Counted from the first letter of the stretch, positions 5,588 to 13,612 are shown. The stretch is 13,612 bases of DNA from CAZKAP01 sp964552195 (GCA_964552195.1 CAZKFM010000020.1:1-13612), one strand, 5' to 3'. Numbers and translations: made by a program. The notes: generated from the sequence alone by a model not told the origin.

Positions 5588-6154
5588 ATGAAGCCCTACC
5601 TGATCGTCGGCCTGGGAAACATAGGAACCGAATACGAAGGAACCCGGCACAATATCGGATTCGAGGTCGCTACCCGCATCGCCCGGCGGATAGATGCCCC
5701 CTTTGAAACTGCCAAACTGGGCGAACTGGCCGAGGGAAGCTATAAGGGACGCAAGATCTTCCTGCTCAAGCCTTCGACTTATATGAACCTGAGCGGCAAG
5801 GCGGTGCGCTATTGGATGGAACAAAAAGACGTGCCTGTAGAACATCTACTGGTCATCACGGACGACCTGAATCTTCCCTTCGGCACACTGAGACTGAAAA
5901 TCAAGGGGAGCGACGGCGGACATAACGGCCTTAAGGACATTCAAAACCAGATACAGACCACCAAATATCCCCGGCTCCGATTCGGCATTGGTTCCGAGTT
6001 CTCCAAGGGATCTCAGGTATCCTATGTACTCGGTGGCTGGGCCGAAGAAGAGGCCAAATTACTGGACGAGAGGCTGGAGCGTTTTACCGAGGCCGCGCTC
6101 AGCTTCGTGTTTGCCGGAGCGGGCAACACCATGAATCAGTTCAATAACACTTAA
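5588..6154 (+). CDS. pth: Peptidyl-tRNA hydrolase
   Basis: The enzyme hydrolyses the ester bond of peptidyl-tRNAs released from stalled ribosomes, recycling tRNA. The 188-residue length is standard. Pth motifs are complete: YLIVGLGNIGTEYEGTRHNIGF (N11, catalytic His21), STYMNLSG (Asn67), the TDDLNLPFGTLRL segment (Asp93) and GSDGGHNGLKDI (Asn113), then YPRLRFGIG. The start at ATG 5588 places the VGLGN motif at the usual distance. It follows the rplY terminator, so it probably has its own promoter in the short gap after the T-tract. It ends 20 bp from the convergent lipoprotein gene, with no obvious hairpin between them. Confidence 0.97.
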   Translation: MKPYLIVGLGNIGTEYEGTRHNIGFEVATRIARRIDAPFETAKLGELAEGSYKGRKIFLLKPSTYMNLSGKAVRYWMEQKDVPVEHLLVITDDLNLPFGTLRLKIKGSDGGHNGLKDIQNQIQTTKYPRLRFGIGSEFSKGSQVSYVLGGWAEEEAKLLDERLERFTEAALSFVFAGAGNTMNQFNNT

Positions 6155-6174
6155 GAGCCAAGCACCCGATCATT

Positions 6175-6873
6175 TCAGGGCCTTACGTAGAAATCCCGGA
6201 TATTGGACAGCGAGCTATTCCCTTGGGAATCCTCCACACGTATCCTCCAGTAATAGCGCGTATCCGGATTCACCAGCACGCTGAGGCTGGTTGTATTGGC
6301 CGTAACAGTTTCATAAAGCAAGGGCTCCTCATCGTCCGAGAAATACACCTCTACCCGGGTAATATCGTTGTCCAGGTCACGGACCGACCAGCGCAAGCTG
6401 ACCTGTCCGCTGTTGATCGGATTGGCCAGTCGCTCCCCCGCGGAAGGGGCCTGCTGGTTGGCCGGGAAAGGTGGATAACTCTGCAGGTTGCCCCCATTGA
6501 GGAACATCCACTCTTCGCTACGGGCCGTCAGGCTTTCGTCTTCATTGCGCGAAAGCACACTCCAGCTATAGGCCACGCCCTTGGAAAGAATGACCTCCTG
6601 GGTAGTCCCTGAGGTCACCAACACCCTGCGGTCTCCGGGATTACTCAGGTTCTGTACGGTAACTTCATAGTCGAAGGTATTGGCGGCGGCCTGCCACTCG
6701 AGGGTAACCCGGCTCTGAGTATTGCCCCGGTCAATGCCGGTGGTGCATTCGGACAGGTTCTCGGGAAAAATCAGGAGGGCGGGCTCGGGGTTCGCCGGAC
6801 CTTCATTGCGGTTACAGTTCGAAAGGATCAGGGCCATTGCCACGAATCCCAAATGGAATCTATACTTCCTCAT
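6175..6873 (-). CDS. Lipoprotein with two fibronectin-III-like domains
   Basis: The 232-residue product has an N-terminal lipoprotein signal (MRKYRFHLGFVAMALILSNC, lipobox Cys20) and so is probably anchored in the outer membrane. The rest reads as two beta-sandwich repeats of fibronectin type III kind. One spans about residues 30-125 (RVTLEWQAAANTFDYEVTVQNL ... AYSWSVLSRNEDES). The other spans about 140-232 and ends in the typical TRYYWRIRVEDSQGNSSLSNIRDFYV. No catalytic motif is seen. Its ATG (6871-6873) overlaps the TGA of the upstream metalloprotease gene by ATGA, which points to translational coupling. The protease carries a similar Fn3 domain (SPANGEVL ... TDYYWRVRA), suggesting a shared surface or substrate-binding role; this is inference. 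Confidence 0.8.
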   Translation of the reverse strand: MRKYRFHLGFVAMALILSNCNRNEGPANPEPALLIFPENLSECTTGIDRGNTQSRVTLEWQAAANTFDYEVTVQNLSNPGDRRVLVTSGTTQEVILSKGVAYSWSVLSRNEDESLTARSEEWMFLNGGNLQSYPPFPANQQAPSAGERLANPINSGQVSLRWSVRDLDNDITRVEVYFSDDEEPLLYETVTANTTSLSVLVNPDTRYYWRIRVEDSQGNSSLSNIRDFYVRP

Positions 6874-9800
6874 TGCTTTACGAATTTAGTGATCGCCCTG
6901 AACCCGTCGGAACTGACTTCCAATATGTAGATACCCGGAGGTAACTGACTGGCATTCCATTCGATGGAGCCATTTACGCCGGTATATTCCCGGGAAGCTA
7001 CCGGAGTACCCGATGGCCCGTACACCCTCATACGGAAACGATCCAGGGAAGGCGGAAGGAAGACCTGCATACTACTAATCACCGGATTGGGTGCCACGTA
7101 AACGGCCGATCCATTAATGAAGGCCTGCTGGTACACCCCTTTACATGCAAGTTCCCCTTTGACCGTTACGATATTAAGACCGGGCCTCAGGTCTAGCTGG
7201 TACTGCTCCTGGGTGGTCTGAACCTCGACTCCGTTGAGTTCAATGCTATATTCAGCGGCTCCATCAAGACTCAGGGACAACCTGTTTCCATCCTGGGACT
7301 GCAAGGCCGATACGCTAAGCAAGGGGGGCTCATCCACCACGGTTCGGTAACAGACCTGCTGATACGCATTCGAACCGTCCGTAGCCGAAATGCAGAGTTC
7401 GTAAGCGCCGGCAGTCAGCGATGCAAATTCCGCCTCCTGTGAAAACGCGAGCTGCTCGGTACCTCCGTCTCCGATGAGTACGGCAGTGTAAATCAGATTC
7501 GTATCATTTGCCGAGACGACTATGGAGCCGTCGTTATTATCCCTGCAGGACTCGCTGTTGATCGTGATGGTAAAGGCATCGGAAGGCAGGAGGAATACCG
7601 GGCAGCCGGTAGCATCTACGTCCTGACCGTTCGGCGTATCGGGGCAGAGGTCACTATCGTTGGGAACACCATCGGCATCATCGTCATCGGGGGGCTGCCC
7701 CACCAGACATAGCTCGAGTTCAAAGGCCGTGAGTACGCCCCCGTCCTGATCGAATTGGTCGTCAACCTCGAGTGTCCATATCCCCAGGGCAGACTCCCCT
7801 TCGAACGAAGACAAGGGTACGGTAGGACGTATGGTTCCCCCAACAGCCGGATTCGTGCTGCATACAGGCTGCTGCCCGGCATCGTCGAAAACCGCATCGA
7901 TATCGTCGGCATCCTCACAGAGCTGGTCGATCAGGGTCACGATCGTTCCCTGAGGCGAAACCAGCCGGATCACCAGGTCACTCATCCAGGTGTGCGAGGC
8001 CGTTACCCGGACACGAACATCCTCTACAGGGAGATCGTTGGGCACGGTGATTTGGGCCGTACTCAGGTTAGTCCCCGTCTGAGGCAGGGTGACGGGCACG
8101 CTGGTACTGCTGTAATTGAAACAGTTGATGCCCGGGGTACGGAACTGCTGAACCGCGCTAAAAGGTCCGGTACCGCAGGAACTGATGGCCCGAACACGCC
8201 AGTAGTAATCGGTATTGGAAGTTAGTCCGGTAGCGGTAACGGCGGTATTAAAGGTGGTGTAATCCGTTACATCGGCAGCAAAATCAGGCTGGGTCGATAC
8301 CTGGGCCTCGTAGGAAACCGCACCCGCTATGGCCTGCCAGCTCAGGGGAATATCGGCCGTTTGCAGGACCTCACCGTTGGCGGGGCTTTGAGGCTCCGGA
8401 CCTAGAGCAATGGGCTGCCCAAGTACGAAATCGAGGATAGTCTCCTGGGTATATGCCCCCGAGCTCGCCCGAAATGTAATCGGGTAGGTTCCGGCGGTGG
8501 CTCCGGCTTGTGCCGTTATCTCAATGATCCCGTTCTGGGTCGCCGAGTTCGTCTGCACCGGATTTATTGAAAGGGTCAGGCCCGAGACGGGTTCTAATTC
8601 AAAGTCAACCGCGGCAGGGCTGCCGCTATAGTCCGTATAGGTGAAGGGAATACTTACGGTTACCTCTCCGCAGGCCCCAACCCGGAGTTCATCCAGCTCC
8701 ACCGCGAAATCCGGTACGCTAACCGCCTGGTCCGCCAGATTTACGGTGAAGAAAATCTGATCGTCGGCCCGTATCATGAACCTCAAAGACGAAGTCGAAA
8801 TAGCCGGAACCTGTATCAGGGCCGATCCAGTATTATCCAGGCCCGAACGGACCAGATAGGGGAAACTCAGTCCTCCGTCCTCGGAGGCGTACACGGAAAC
8901 TGTCGAAGCCGAAATGGGAGCGGCATCGGTACCCGCCACATCCCACTGCAGTTCGATCCGGTCTCCCGCCGTCCAGCTGCCCGGACTGTTGAGATTTTCA
9001 AACCTGAAAGGGCCGGTGCCTTCGATGACATCCACCGCTGTCGTCCCGGCAACGACCTGCCCCCCCGAGATTTCGTTATCCCGTACAGTAACGGCAAAAT
9101 TCATGGACCGGCCTACAAGGGAAACGGTCTCCCAGGCATCGCCCGTAGTGGGGTTTATCAGGGTGAGTTCTCCCGTTCGAACCCGATCGAGCCTCGGGAA
9201 ATACCGCACTCCACCCGTAGTTGGAGAAAGCGATCGGAAGTTGGCCCCGGTATTTCGGGTAGGCCCGAACGTAGAGGAGGTGACCCGACCGTTGTCGATC
9301 TGTTCCCAGCAATAAGTAAGCGCATCCCCATCCGGGTCCGTGGCCGAAGCCTCAAGGAAAAACGGGGTTCCGCTGGGTACCGTATATGAGGTCAGTGCAT
9401 CCAGGGCAGGAGGGTTATTGGCAATGGCTTCCGTTGTACCGCAACTTACCGTCTGCAGGAAGTTCCGGATTTGAACAATGCTGTAGTAATGGAAGTAATC
9501 GTCACTCGTGAATTGGATGTTGTTGTCGCCCGCGGCGAATCCCGCATAAGCCATGATGGTGGAACCCGAGGCCGGCTCGGCCTGTACGCCGGTGCCCTCA
9601 CTCGCAAATGAATAGGTGTGGTTGGCGCCGAATTGATGCCCGAGTTCGTGAGCCACCAGATCGATATCGAAGGTGTCGCCCTCCGGAGTCTGGGCCGAAC
9701 TGAAGGCAGAACCCTTCTGGTTGTCCCGGCATACCCCACCGATGAAACCCGCATTACCATTGTCGTTATCCCGGTGGAACAAATGGCCTACATCGTAATT

Positions 9801-10631
9801 GGCCACTCCGATATTAGCGTTCAGGTCATTCTGAAGCTCACTGTTCAGGTTATTATCGTAGGGATCCGTAAGGGCATCGGTGTAGATCACCTGGTCGGTG
9901 GTTCCGATGAGTTGTAGTTGAATGCCCAGATCGTTATTAAAGACTTCATTAATCCGGGTCACCGTGGCGTTCATGGCAGACAATGCACCGGCCACGGTGC
10001 CCCCGTGATACTGGGTGTACTCTCCCGTGGCTGCGACAGCCAGCCGGAAGGTACGACGGGTACGGTCAGTTACCGGTGTACGTGAAGCCAGGCCCATGGG
10101 GACTGCTGCCAGGGTTTCGGGCGTGAGGCATTCAATGGGTTCGCGACCCTCGGGGTCAGAGATGTTGTAAAGTCGGTAGTCCCCTGCGGATCGGTCTTCA
10201 GGTTGAAGGAAGAAGAGTTCTCCCTCCCCGGTCCTGTAGGTGGCCTGCACGTCCCGGAACGAAATGCTCAGCCGCACCCCGGTGCCACTCTGCGGATCCT
10301 GCGCAATAAAGGAACGAATGGCGGGGTACTTCTCCATCAGATCCGGGTGCATGGATTGGCTTGGGCTGAGTTTGAGCATCCGGATGTTACCGTCGGGCAT
10401 GGGCAGGGAAACCGAAATGGCCCCTTTGGAAAAAGCAGGGGTGGCAACAAGGCGGTTCAGGCTTTGCGGATCCAGGCGGAATGTCGTTTCCCGGGCTGGT
10501 CGGGTCTCCGATTTCACAGTGGACACGGAAGTTTGCGCGGTCTGTGTCCAGCTAAGTCCCTGCTGGGCTCCCAGAGGGAAAAACAGGCAAACTAGGAGAA
10601 TTGAAAAAACAAGACGTAATTTAGCAACCAT
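6870..10631 (-). CDS. Secreted reprolysin-like zinc metalloprotease with T9SS type A sorting domain
   Basis: ATG 10629-10631 was chosen because it directly precedes a signal peptide (MVAKLRLVFSILLVCLFFPLGAQ); an upstream TTG would add seven residues. The 1253-residue product has these parts in order: a propeptide (about 25-190); a metallopeptidase domain (about 194-395) with zinc motif HELGHQFGANH (328-338) and Met-turn TIMAYAG; an Ig-like region with the DPDGD motif near 435; further beta domains; an Fn3 domain (about 747-832); a proprotein-convertase P domain (about 840-975, HTWMSDLVIRLVSPQGT, ending GIWTLEVDDQF); an Asp-rich thrombospondin-3-like calcium repeat (DDDDADGVPNDSDLCP); and a C-terminal T9SS sorting domain (about 1176-1253, VAPNPV ... 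LPPGIYILEV, final KFVKQ). It should be exported by Sec and T9SS to the surface or medium to degrade proteins. It is coupled to the downstream lipoprotein gene by an ATGA overlap. Confidence 0.93.
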   Translation of the reverse strand: MVAKLRLVFSILLVCLFFPLGAQQGLSWTQTAQTSVSTVKSETRPARETTFRLDPQSLNRLVATPAFSKGAISVSLPMPDGNIRMLKLSPSQSMHPDLMEKYPAIRSFIAQDPQSGTGVRLSISFRDVQATYRTGEGELFFLQPEDRSAGDYRLYNISDPEGREPIECLTPETLAAVPMGLASRTPVTDRTRRTFRLAVAATGEYTQYHGGTVAGALSAMNATVTRINEVFNNDLGIQLQLIGTTDQVIYTDALTDPYDNNLNSELQNDLNANIGVANYDVGHLFHRDNDNGNAGFIGGVCRDNQKGSAFSSAQTPEGDTFDIDLVAHELGHQFGANHTYSFASEGTGVQAEPASGSTIMAYAGFAAGDNNIQFTSDDYFHYYSIVQIRNFLQTVSCGTTEAIANNPPALDALTSYTVPSGTPFFLEASATDPDGDALTYCWEQIDNGRVTSSTFGPTRNTGANFRSLSPTTGGVRYFPRLDRVRTGELTLINPTTGDAWETVSLVGRSMNFAVTVRDNEISGGQVVAGTTAVDVIEGTGPFRFENLNSPGSWTAGDRIELQWDVAGTDAAPISASTVSVYASEDGGLSFPYLVRSGLDNTGSALIQVPAISTSSLRFMIRADDQIFFTVNLADQAVSVPDFAVELDELRVGACGEVTVSIPFTYTDYSGSPAAVDFELEPVSGLTLSINPVQTNSATQNGIIEITAQAGATAGTYPITFRASSGAYTQETILDFVLGQPIALGPEPQSPANGEVLQTADIPLSWQAIAGAVSYEAQVSTQPDFAADVTDYTTFNTAVTATGLTSNTDYYWRVRAISSCGTGPFSAVQQFRTPGINCFNYSSTSVPVTLPQTGTNLSTAQITVPNDLPVEDVRVRVTASHTWMSDLVIRLVSPQGTIVTLIDQLCEDADDIDAVFDDAGQQPVCSTNPAVGGTIRPTVPLSSFEGESALGIWTLEVDDQFDQDGGVLTAFELELCLVGQPPDDDDADGVPNDSDLCPDTPNGQDVDATGCPVFLLPSDAFTITINSESCRDNNDGSIVVSANDTNLIYTAVLIGDGGTEQLAFSQEAEFASLTAGAYELCISATDGSNAYQQVCYRTVVDEPPLLSVSALQSQDGNRLSLSLDGAAEYSIELNGVEVQTTQEQYQLDLRPGLNIVTVKGELACKGVYQQAFINGSAVYVAPNPVISSMQVFLPPSLDRFRMRVYGPSGTPVASREYTGVNGSIEWNASQLPPGIYILEVSSDGFRAITKFVKQ

Positions 10632-10674
10632 AGCAATCCTTTGAGGGGGCAATAAATATAACTTTTTCTTCAGG
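10632..10674. promoter_or_regulatory. Short divergent promoter region between the metalloprotease and ribF
   Basis: Only 43 bp separate the two divergent start codons, so the promoters must overlap each other or the coding ends. -7-like boxes occur on both strands: TAACTTTT (10658-10665, plus) toward ribF and TATATTTA (minus, 10652-10659) toward the protease. Both deviate from TAnnTTTG at one position, and they overlap. With so little room, the two transcription units could compete. Confidence 0.3.
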
Positions 10675-11622
10675 GTGAAGTCCTATAACGGCATCTCCGA
10701 ATACCACAGCGACCTTCCTTCCGTACTCACCATCGGTACCTTCGACGGTGTTCATATCGGTCATCAAAAAATAATCCAAAGAGTAATCGAGGAGGCCCGG
10801 AGGTTGGGCGGACCCTCCGTTTTGCTCACGTTTTTTCCGCATCCCAGGACGGTCCTCCAGCAGGACAGCAGCATACAGTTGCTGCATACGCTGGACGAGA
10901 AAAAGGAAATCCTCAGCCGTCTGGGCCTCGATAGTCTGATCATCCATCCATTCTCCATGGAGTTCTCCCGCCTTACGGCCCTGAAATTCGTACGTGACCT
11001 GTTGGTTCATTCCCTTAAAATCCGGAAAATAATTATCGGCTACGATCACCGCTTCGGGCGTAATCGGAACGCCAATATTCAGGACCTTATTGCTTACGGA
11101 GACACCTATAACTTCGAGGTGGAAGAAATCCCGGCTCAGGCCATAGAAGAGGTTTCGGTGAGCTCTACCAAGATCCGCAAGGCCCTGTGGGAGGGAAATG
11201 TAAAAAAGGCCCATCACTATCTGGGTTATCCCTACCTGGTCAGCGGGGAAGTGGTCCGGGGAAGGGGCCAGGGCCGGGACTTTGGCTTTCCAACGGCCAA
11301 CATCCGCGTAGCCGAAGACTACAAGCTGATTCCGGCCAAGGGCGTATATGTGGTTTCTGCCGAAATCGACGGCCATTGGTACCACGGAATGATGAACATC
11401 GGGTTCAACCCCACCTTCGATGGCACCGAGTTCTCCCAGGAGGTATTCTTCTTCGAATGGGAAGGTGACCTATATGGAAGAGTTTTGCGAATCTATTTCT
11501 GGGAACGACTGCGGGAAGAAAAGCGCTTCGGGTCCGCGGAAGAACTGGTCGGTCAGCTGAAGAAAGACCGGGAGCATTCCCGGGAAATCATCCGGAATCT
11601 GCCCGCCCAACCCCCACTATGA
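10675..11622 (+). CDS. ribF: Bifunctional riboflavin kinase / FAD synthetase
   Basis: The protein phosphorylates riboflavin to FMN and adenylylates FMN to FAD. At 315 residues it has the standard length. The N-terminal FMN adenylyltransferase domain (nucleotidyltransferase fold) shows GTFDGVHIGH (21-30), FFPHPR, GYDHRFGRNR (122-131) and SSTKIRKAL (163-171). The C-terminal riboflavin kinase domain shows GRGQGRDFGFPTANI (196-210) and NIGFNPTF (241-248). The start is GTG 10675-10677, since no in-frame ATG lies between it and the upstream stop and this start gives the usual N-terminus. The TGA stop overlaps the start of the downstream HTTM gene (ATGA at 11619-11622), indicating an operon with coupled translation. 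Confidence 0.96.
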   Translation: MKSYNGISEYHSDLPSVLTIGTFDGVHIGHQKIIQRVIEEARRLGGPSVLLTFFPHPRTVLQQDSSIQLLHTLDEKKEILSRLGLDSLIIHPFSMEFSRLTALKFVRDLLVHSLKIRKIIIGYDHRFGRNRNANIQDLIAYGDTYNFEVEEIPAQAIEEVSVSSTKIRKALWEGNVKKAHHYLGYPYLVSGEVVRGRGQGRDFGFPTANIRVAEDYKLIPAKGVYVVSAEIDGHWYHGMMNIGFNPTFDGTEFSQEVFFFEWEGDLYGRVLRIYFWERLREEKRFGSAEELVGQLKKDREHSREIIRNLPAQPPL

Positions 11623-13001
11623 GTCTGCTCAAACGCATTACGGACTATGTGAACAAGCCGGTGGACAGAGCTCCGCTGGCCTTGTTTCGTATGTTCTATG
11701 GGTTCCTGATTGCCTGCGAGGGCTGGGGTGCCATCATGACCGGCTGGGTGCGCCGGACTCTGGTAGAGCCCGGAGAGTTGTTCACCTTCATAGGCTTCGA
11801 GTTCCTGGAACACCTGGGAGGCCCGTTGATGTATCCGTATTTTGTCGTCATGGGTGCCACGGGCATCGCGATCATGCTGGGCTGGCGCTATCGCCTCACT
11901 TCTGTACTGTTCGCCCTGATGTGGTCGGCCGCTTACCTGATGCAGAAAGCATCCTACAACAACCACTATTACCTGCTCATGCTGCTGGCCTGGATGATGG
12001 CCCTGCTCCCGGCTCACCGGTCGCACTCCCTGGATGTGAGAAGCGGCAGAAGCAGCAGGCGCGACCACATGCCAGCAGGAGTTCGCGTTTTGATCATAGT
12101 TCAACTCCTGATTGTATATACCTACGCCAGCCTGGCCAAACTCTATCCCGACTGGCTGGACAACACCTTTTCCCGCATGCTGATGAGCGGGCGGGCCGAC
12201 TACCCGATTATCGGCTCCTTCCTTCAGCAGGACTGGGTGCACACAGGCATCTCCTGGTTCGGCATACTATTCGACGGGCTGGTGATACCCGCTCTCCTGT
12301 GGAAGCCCACTCGCAAATGGGCATTTGGCCTGGCGGTCTTCTTCCACCTCTTTAACAGCGTAACGCTGGGCATCGGCATTTTCCCCTTCCTGGCACTGGC
12401 GTTCACCGTTTTCTTCTTCGACGAACGAGATATTCGCAGGATATTCTTCCGTTCCACCCTGCCCGAACGAATCCGGTCGGGAGACTTTCGCTTCACACTC
12501 AGGCCCCTGGTTTTGTGGGCAGGAGGATTGTACCTCCTCATTCAACTGCTGCTCCCCTTACGGCACTACCTCTGGGAAGGAAATGTGTTCTGGACCGAGG
12601 AAGGCCACCGGCTCAGCTGGAGGATGATGCTGCGGTTCAGGACGGGCTACGCGAACTACACGGCCGTGTTCAAGGACGAGGGTACACGCATACCCTTGGA
12701 CCCCAGAGATTTCGGTCTCAATGCCAAGCAGCTGAGGAAAGTCCAGGCCCATCCTGATTTTATCTGGCAGTTTGCCCAGAAAGTCCACAGGCACTACGAG
12801 GCGGAAGGCAAGGATGTAGAGGTCTATGTCCAGTGCCGAGTAAGGCTGAACGACCACGCCTTACAGGACCTGATCGATCCGCAAACCGACCTGGCCAGCG
12901 TACCCTGGAATCACTGGACCCGAAATGAATGGGTTCTTATACAGGATCCTTACTTCGACGGTCCAAAACGTGTCATAATGCCTGCTGAAGAAGCTCAGTA
13001 A
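11619..13001 (+). CDS. HTTM domain protein, vitamin K-dependent gamma-carboxylase-like
   Basis: This is a 460-residue membrane protein with several hydrophobic segments in residues 20-310 (for example 72-88, 93-109, 117-131, 155-172, 213-227, 235-265 and 295-312) and a soluble C-terminal part. It resembles animal gamma-glutamyl carboxylase: SYNNHYYLLMLL (112-123), YASLAKLYPDWL (169-180; Lys174 corresponds to the catalytic-base region of the human enzyme by remembered alignment), FHLFNS (242-247) and, most telling, LPLRHYLWEGNVFWTEEGHRLSWRMMLR (312-339). Human enzymes carboxylate Glu to Gla using reduced vitamin K. The bacterial substrate is unknown, and menaquinol could serve as cofactor, but that is inference. 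It overlaps ribF by ATGA. No Gla-precursor candidate is evident in the window. Confidence 0.88.
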   Translation: MSLLKRITDYVNKPVDRAPLALFRMFYGFLIACEGWGAIMTGWVRRTLVEPGELFTFIGFEFLEHLGGPLMYPYFVVMGATGIAIMLGWRYRLTSVLFALMWSAAYLMQKASYNNHYYLLMLLAWMMALLPAHRSHSLDVRSGRSSRRDHMPAGVRVLIIVQLLIVYTYASLAKLYPDWLDNTFSRMLMSGRADYPIIGSFLQQDWVHTGISWFGILFDGLVIPALLWKPTRKWAFGLAVFFHLFNSVTLGIGIFPFLALAFTVFFFDERDIRRIFFRSTLPERIRSGDFRFTLRPLVLWAGGLYLLIQLLLPLRHYLWEGNVFWTEEGHRLSWRMMLRFRTGYANYTAVFKDEGTRIPLDPRDFGLNAKQLRKVQAHPDFIWQFAQKVHRHYEAEGKDVEVYVQCRVRLNDHALQDLIDPQTDLASVPWNHWTRNEWVLIQDPYFDGPKRVIMPAEEAQ

Positions 13002-13122
13002 AGCGCCTTGTTTTATTTGCACCTGGAAGAACGTCCACGGCAGAAATATTCCAGATGGATAATGAAGAAGGAAATGAATCCGAAGTAAGGGGATTAATAG
13101 TTTTGGGAAGGGTATTAATGGT

Positions 13123-13176
13123 TAACAACCTAGCGATGCGCAGAGTCCCGAAGGGCATTGTGTATAGGTGTTGTTA
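13123..13176. repeat. attC-like imperfect inverted repeat / hairpin
   Basis: TAACAACCTA (13123-13132) pairs with TAGGTGTTGTTA (13165-13176), the right arm having two extra bases (TG) that would bulge out. Inside, ATGC (13136-13139) can pair with GCAT (13155-13158) and CCC (13147-13149) with GGG (13153-13155) around GAA; these last two pairings compete for one base (13155). Outer TAACAA/TTGTTA arms, extrahelical bases and spaced inner stems resemble integron attC sites, but the flanking GTTACGC and GGTTAAC deviate by one base from GTTRRRY and RYYYAAC. It lies between two convergent genes, so a bidirectional terminator is another reading, although no T-tract follows. Confidence 0.4.
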
Positions 13177-13197
13177 CGCCTTCGCTATAGACATTTT

Positions 13198-13612
13198 CTA
13201 TTCCTTTAACTCCGTGAAATCTAATTTACTTACCCAAGTTATCTGCAAATAGTGCTGATTAAACCAGTCATTTTGAGTATTGTTAATCCAACCCACATAG
13301 AGATAGCCAAATTCAATAGCGCTTTTTGAATTGATCTTATAGCCTAGTTGGAATGCAGACCAATTTTCGTTGAATTGGAAGTGAGCGCCTGCCAGGGTAT
13401 TGAAAAAGAATTCGGTGTAGGACATCAGATAGTACTCCTCACTTAAATCATACGTTGCACCTAATAAATACCTTAGCCTATGACTAAATTCGAATTGATC
13501 TGTGCTTATGTTTTCGATAAATCTTTCATCAAATCGCAAGCGCTGTTTGATATTGAAACGATTCAATGGAAGTTTATGAGTGAGTTGCTGAAAGAGACGA
13601 TGCTCGTTTCTT
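13198..13612 (-). CDS. DUF2490 family protein, 5' end beyond the window
   Basis: The minus-strand frame ends at a stop at 13198-13200 and stays open to the right edge, so at least 137 C-terminal residues are present and the start is missing; the TTG at 13564-13566 is not a credible start. The alternating aromatic/polar strands (HRLFQQLTHKLPLNRFNIKQRLRFDERF, FSHRLRYLLGATYDL, YLMSYTEFFFN, AFQLGYKINSKSAIEFGYLYVGW, and the terminal YLQITWV) are typical of the DUF2490 beta-barrel-like proteins of Bacteroidota, which probably sit in the outer membrane. Full-length members are about 220-240 residues. Function is unknown. It is convergent with the HTTM gene, and it is more AT-rich than the genes to its left, as is the intergenic gap. 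Confidence 0.75.
   Translation of the reverse strand, partial: RNEHRLFQQLTHKLPLNRFNIKQRLRFDERFIENISTDQFEFSHRLRYLLGATYDLSEEYYLMSYTEFFFNTLAGAHFQFNENWSAFQLGYKINSKSAIEFGYLYVGWINNTQNDWFNQHYLQITWVSKLDFTELKE

Noticed and set aside
5018..5845. 275-codon minus-strand ORF spanning rplY and pth
   Set aside because: It crosses two real genes and the terminator between them; no protein-like features.
10621..11385. 254-codon minus-strand ORF opposite ribF
   Set aside because: Antisense shadow of ribF, whose motifs are complete on the plus strand.
11553..12242. 229-codon minus-strand ORF opposite the HTTM gene
   Set aside because: His/Gln-rich shadow translation opposite a strongly supported membrane protein.
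13055..13252. 65-codon plus-strand ORF near the right end
   Set aside because: It runs through the attC-like hairpin and into the antisense of the DUF2490 gene; no protein-like character.
1..13612. CRISPR array or rRNA operon
   Set aside because: No regularly spaced repeat-spacer pattern beyond the two- to three-copy tandem repeats listed, and no rRNA-like conserved stretches were seen.

Overview
The window looks like a chromosomal segment of a marine-type Bacteroidota, most likely Flavobacteriaceae. The evidence is a type IX secretion (Por/T9SS) C-terminal sorting domain on a large metalloprotease, Bacteroidota-type -7 boxes (TAnnTTTG), the prs-rplY(ctc)-pth gene order, a DUF2490 protein and a vitamin-K-carboxylase-like HTTM protein. 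Two compositions are visible. The left ~2.3 kb is AT-rich and broken up. From about 3.7 kb rightwards the sequence is clearly GC-richer with long intact genes. The tRNA-Leu/integrase junction at about 3.69 kb separates them.

Left part (1-3686): an integrated island. A tyrosine recombinase gene (minus strand) starts just past the 3' end of a tRNA-Leu(CAA) and points away from it, the usual geometry of an element integrated at a tRNA 3' end. No second copy of the tRNA 3' end is seen, so the far end of the element is probably beyond the left edge. The cargo is decaying. It holds a membrane-anchored thioredoxin-like gene cut off by what looks like the repeat-rich end of an insertion sequence, a fulvocin C-related bacteriocin-like gene split by one in-frame TAA, an IS3-type orfA fragment, another degraded ORF, and two small tandem-repeat arrays next to the integrase 3' end. 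The most interesting item is the fulvocin-like locus: a lipoprotein-like N-terminal region and an 8-cysteine C-terminal domain in one frame, followed by a membrane protein with a CSTC thioredoxin motif that could handle its disulfides.

Right part (3687-13612): housekeeping core. It contains tRNA-Leu; a divergent prs-rplY pair (PRPP synthetase and ribosomal protein L25/Ctc) ending in a strong hairpin terminator; pth (peptidyl-tRNA hydrolase); then, on the minus strand, a translationally coupled pair (ATGA overlap) of a secreted multidomain T9SS zinc metalloprotease and a fibronectin-III-type lipoprotein. Divergent from the protease, across a 43-bp gap, lies ribF (riboflavin kinase/FAD synthetase), which overlaps by ATGA an HTTM/vitamin-K-dependent gamma-carboxylase-like membrane protein. 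The window closes with an attC-like imperfect hairpin and the 3' part of a DUF2490 outer-membrane protein gene running off the right edge.

All assignments come from reading the sequence and remembered family features. No database search was possible.
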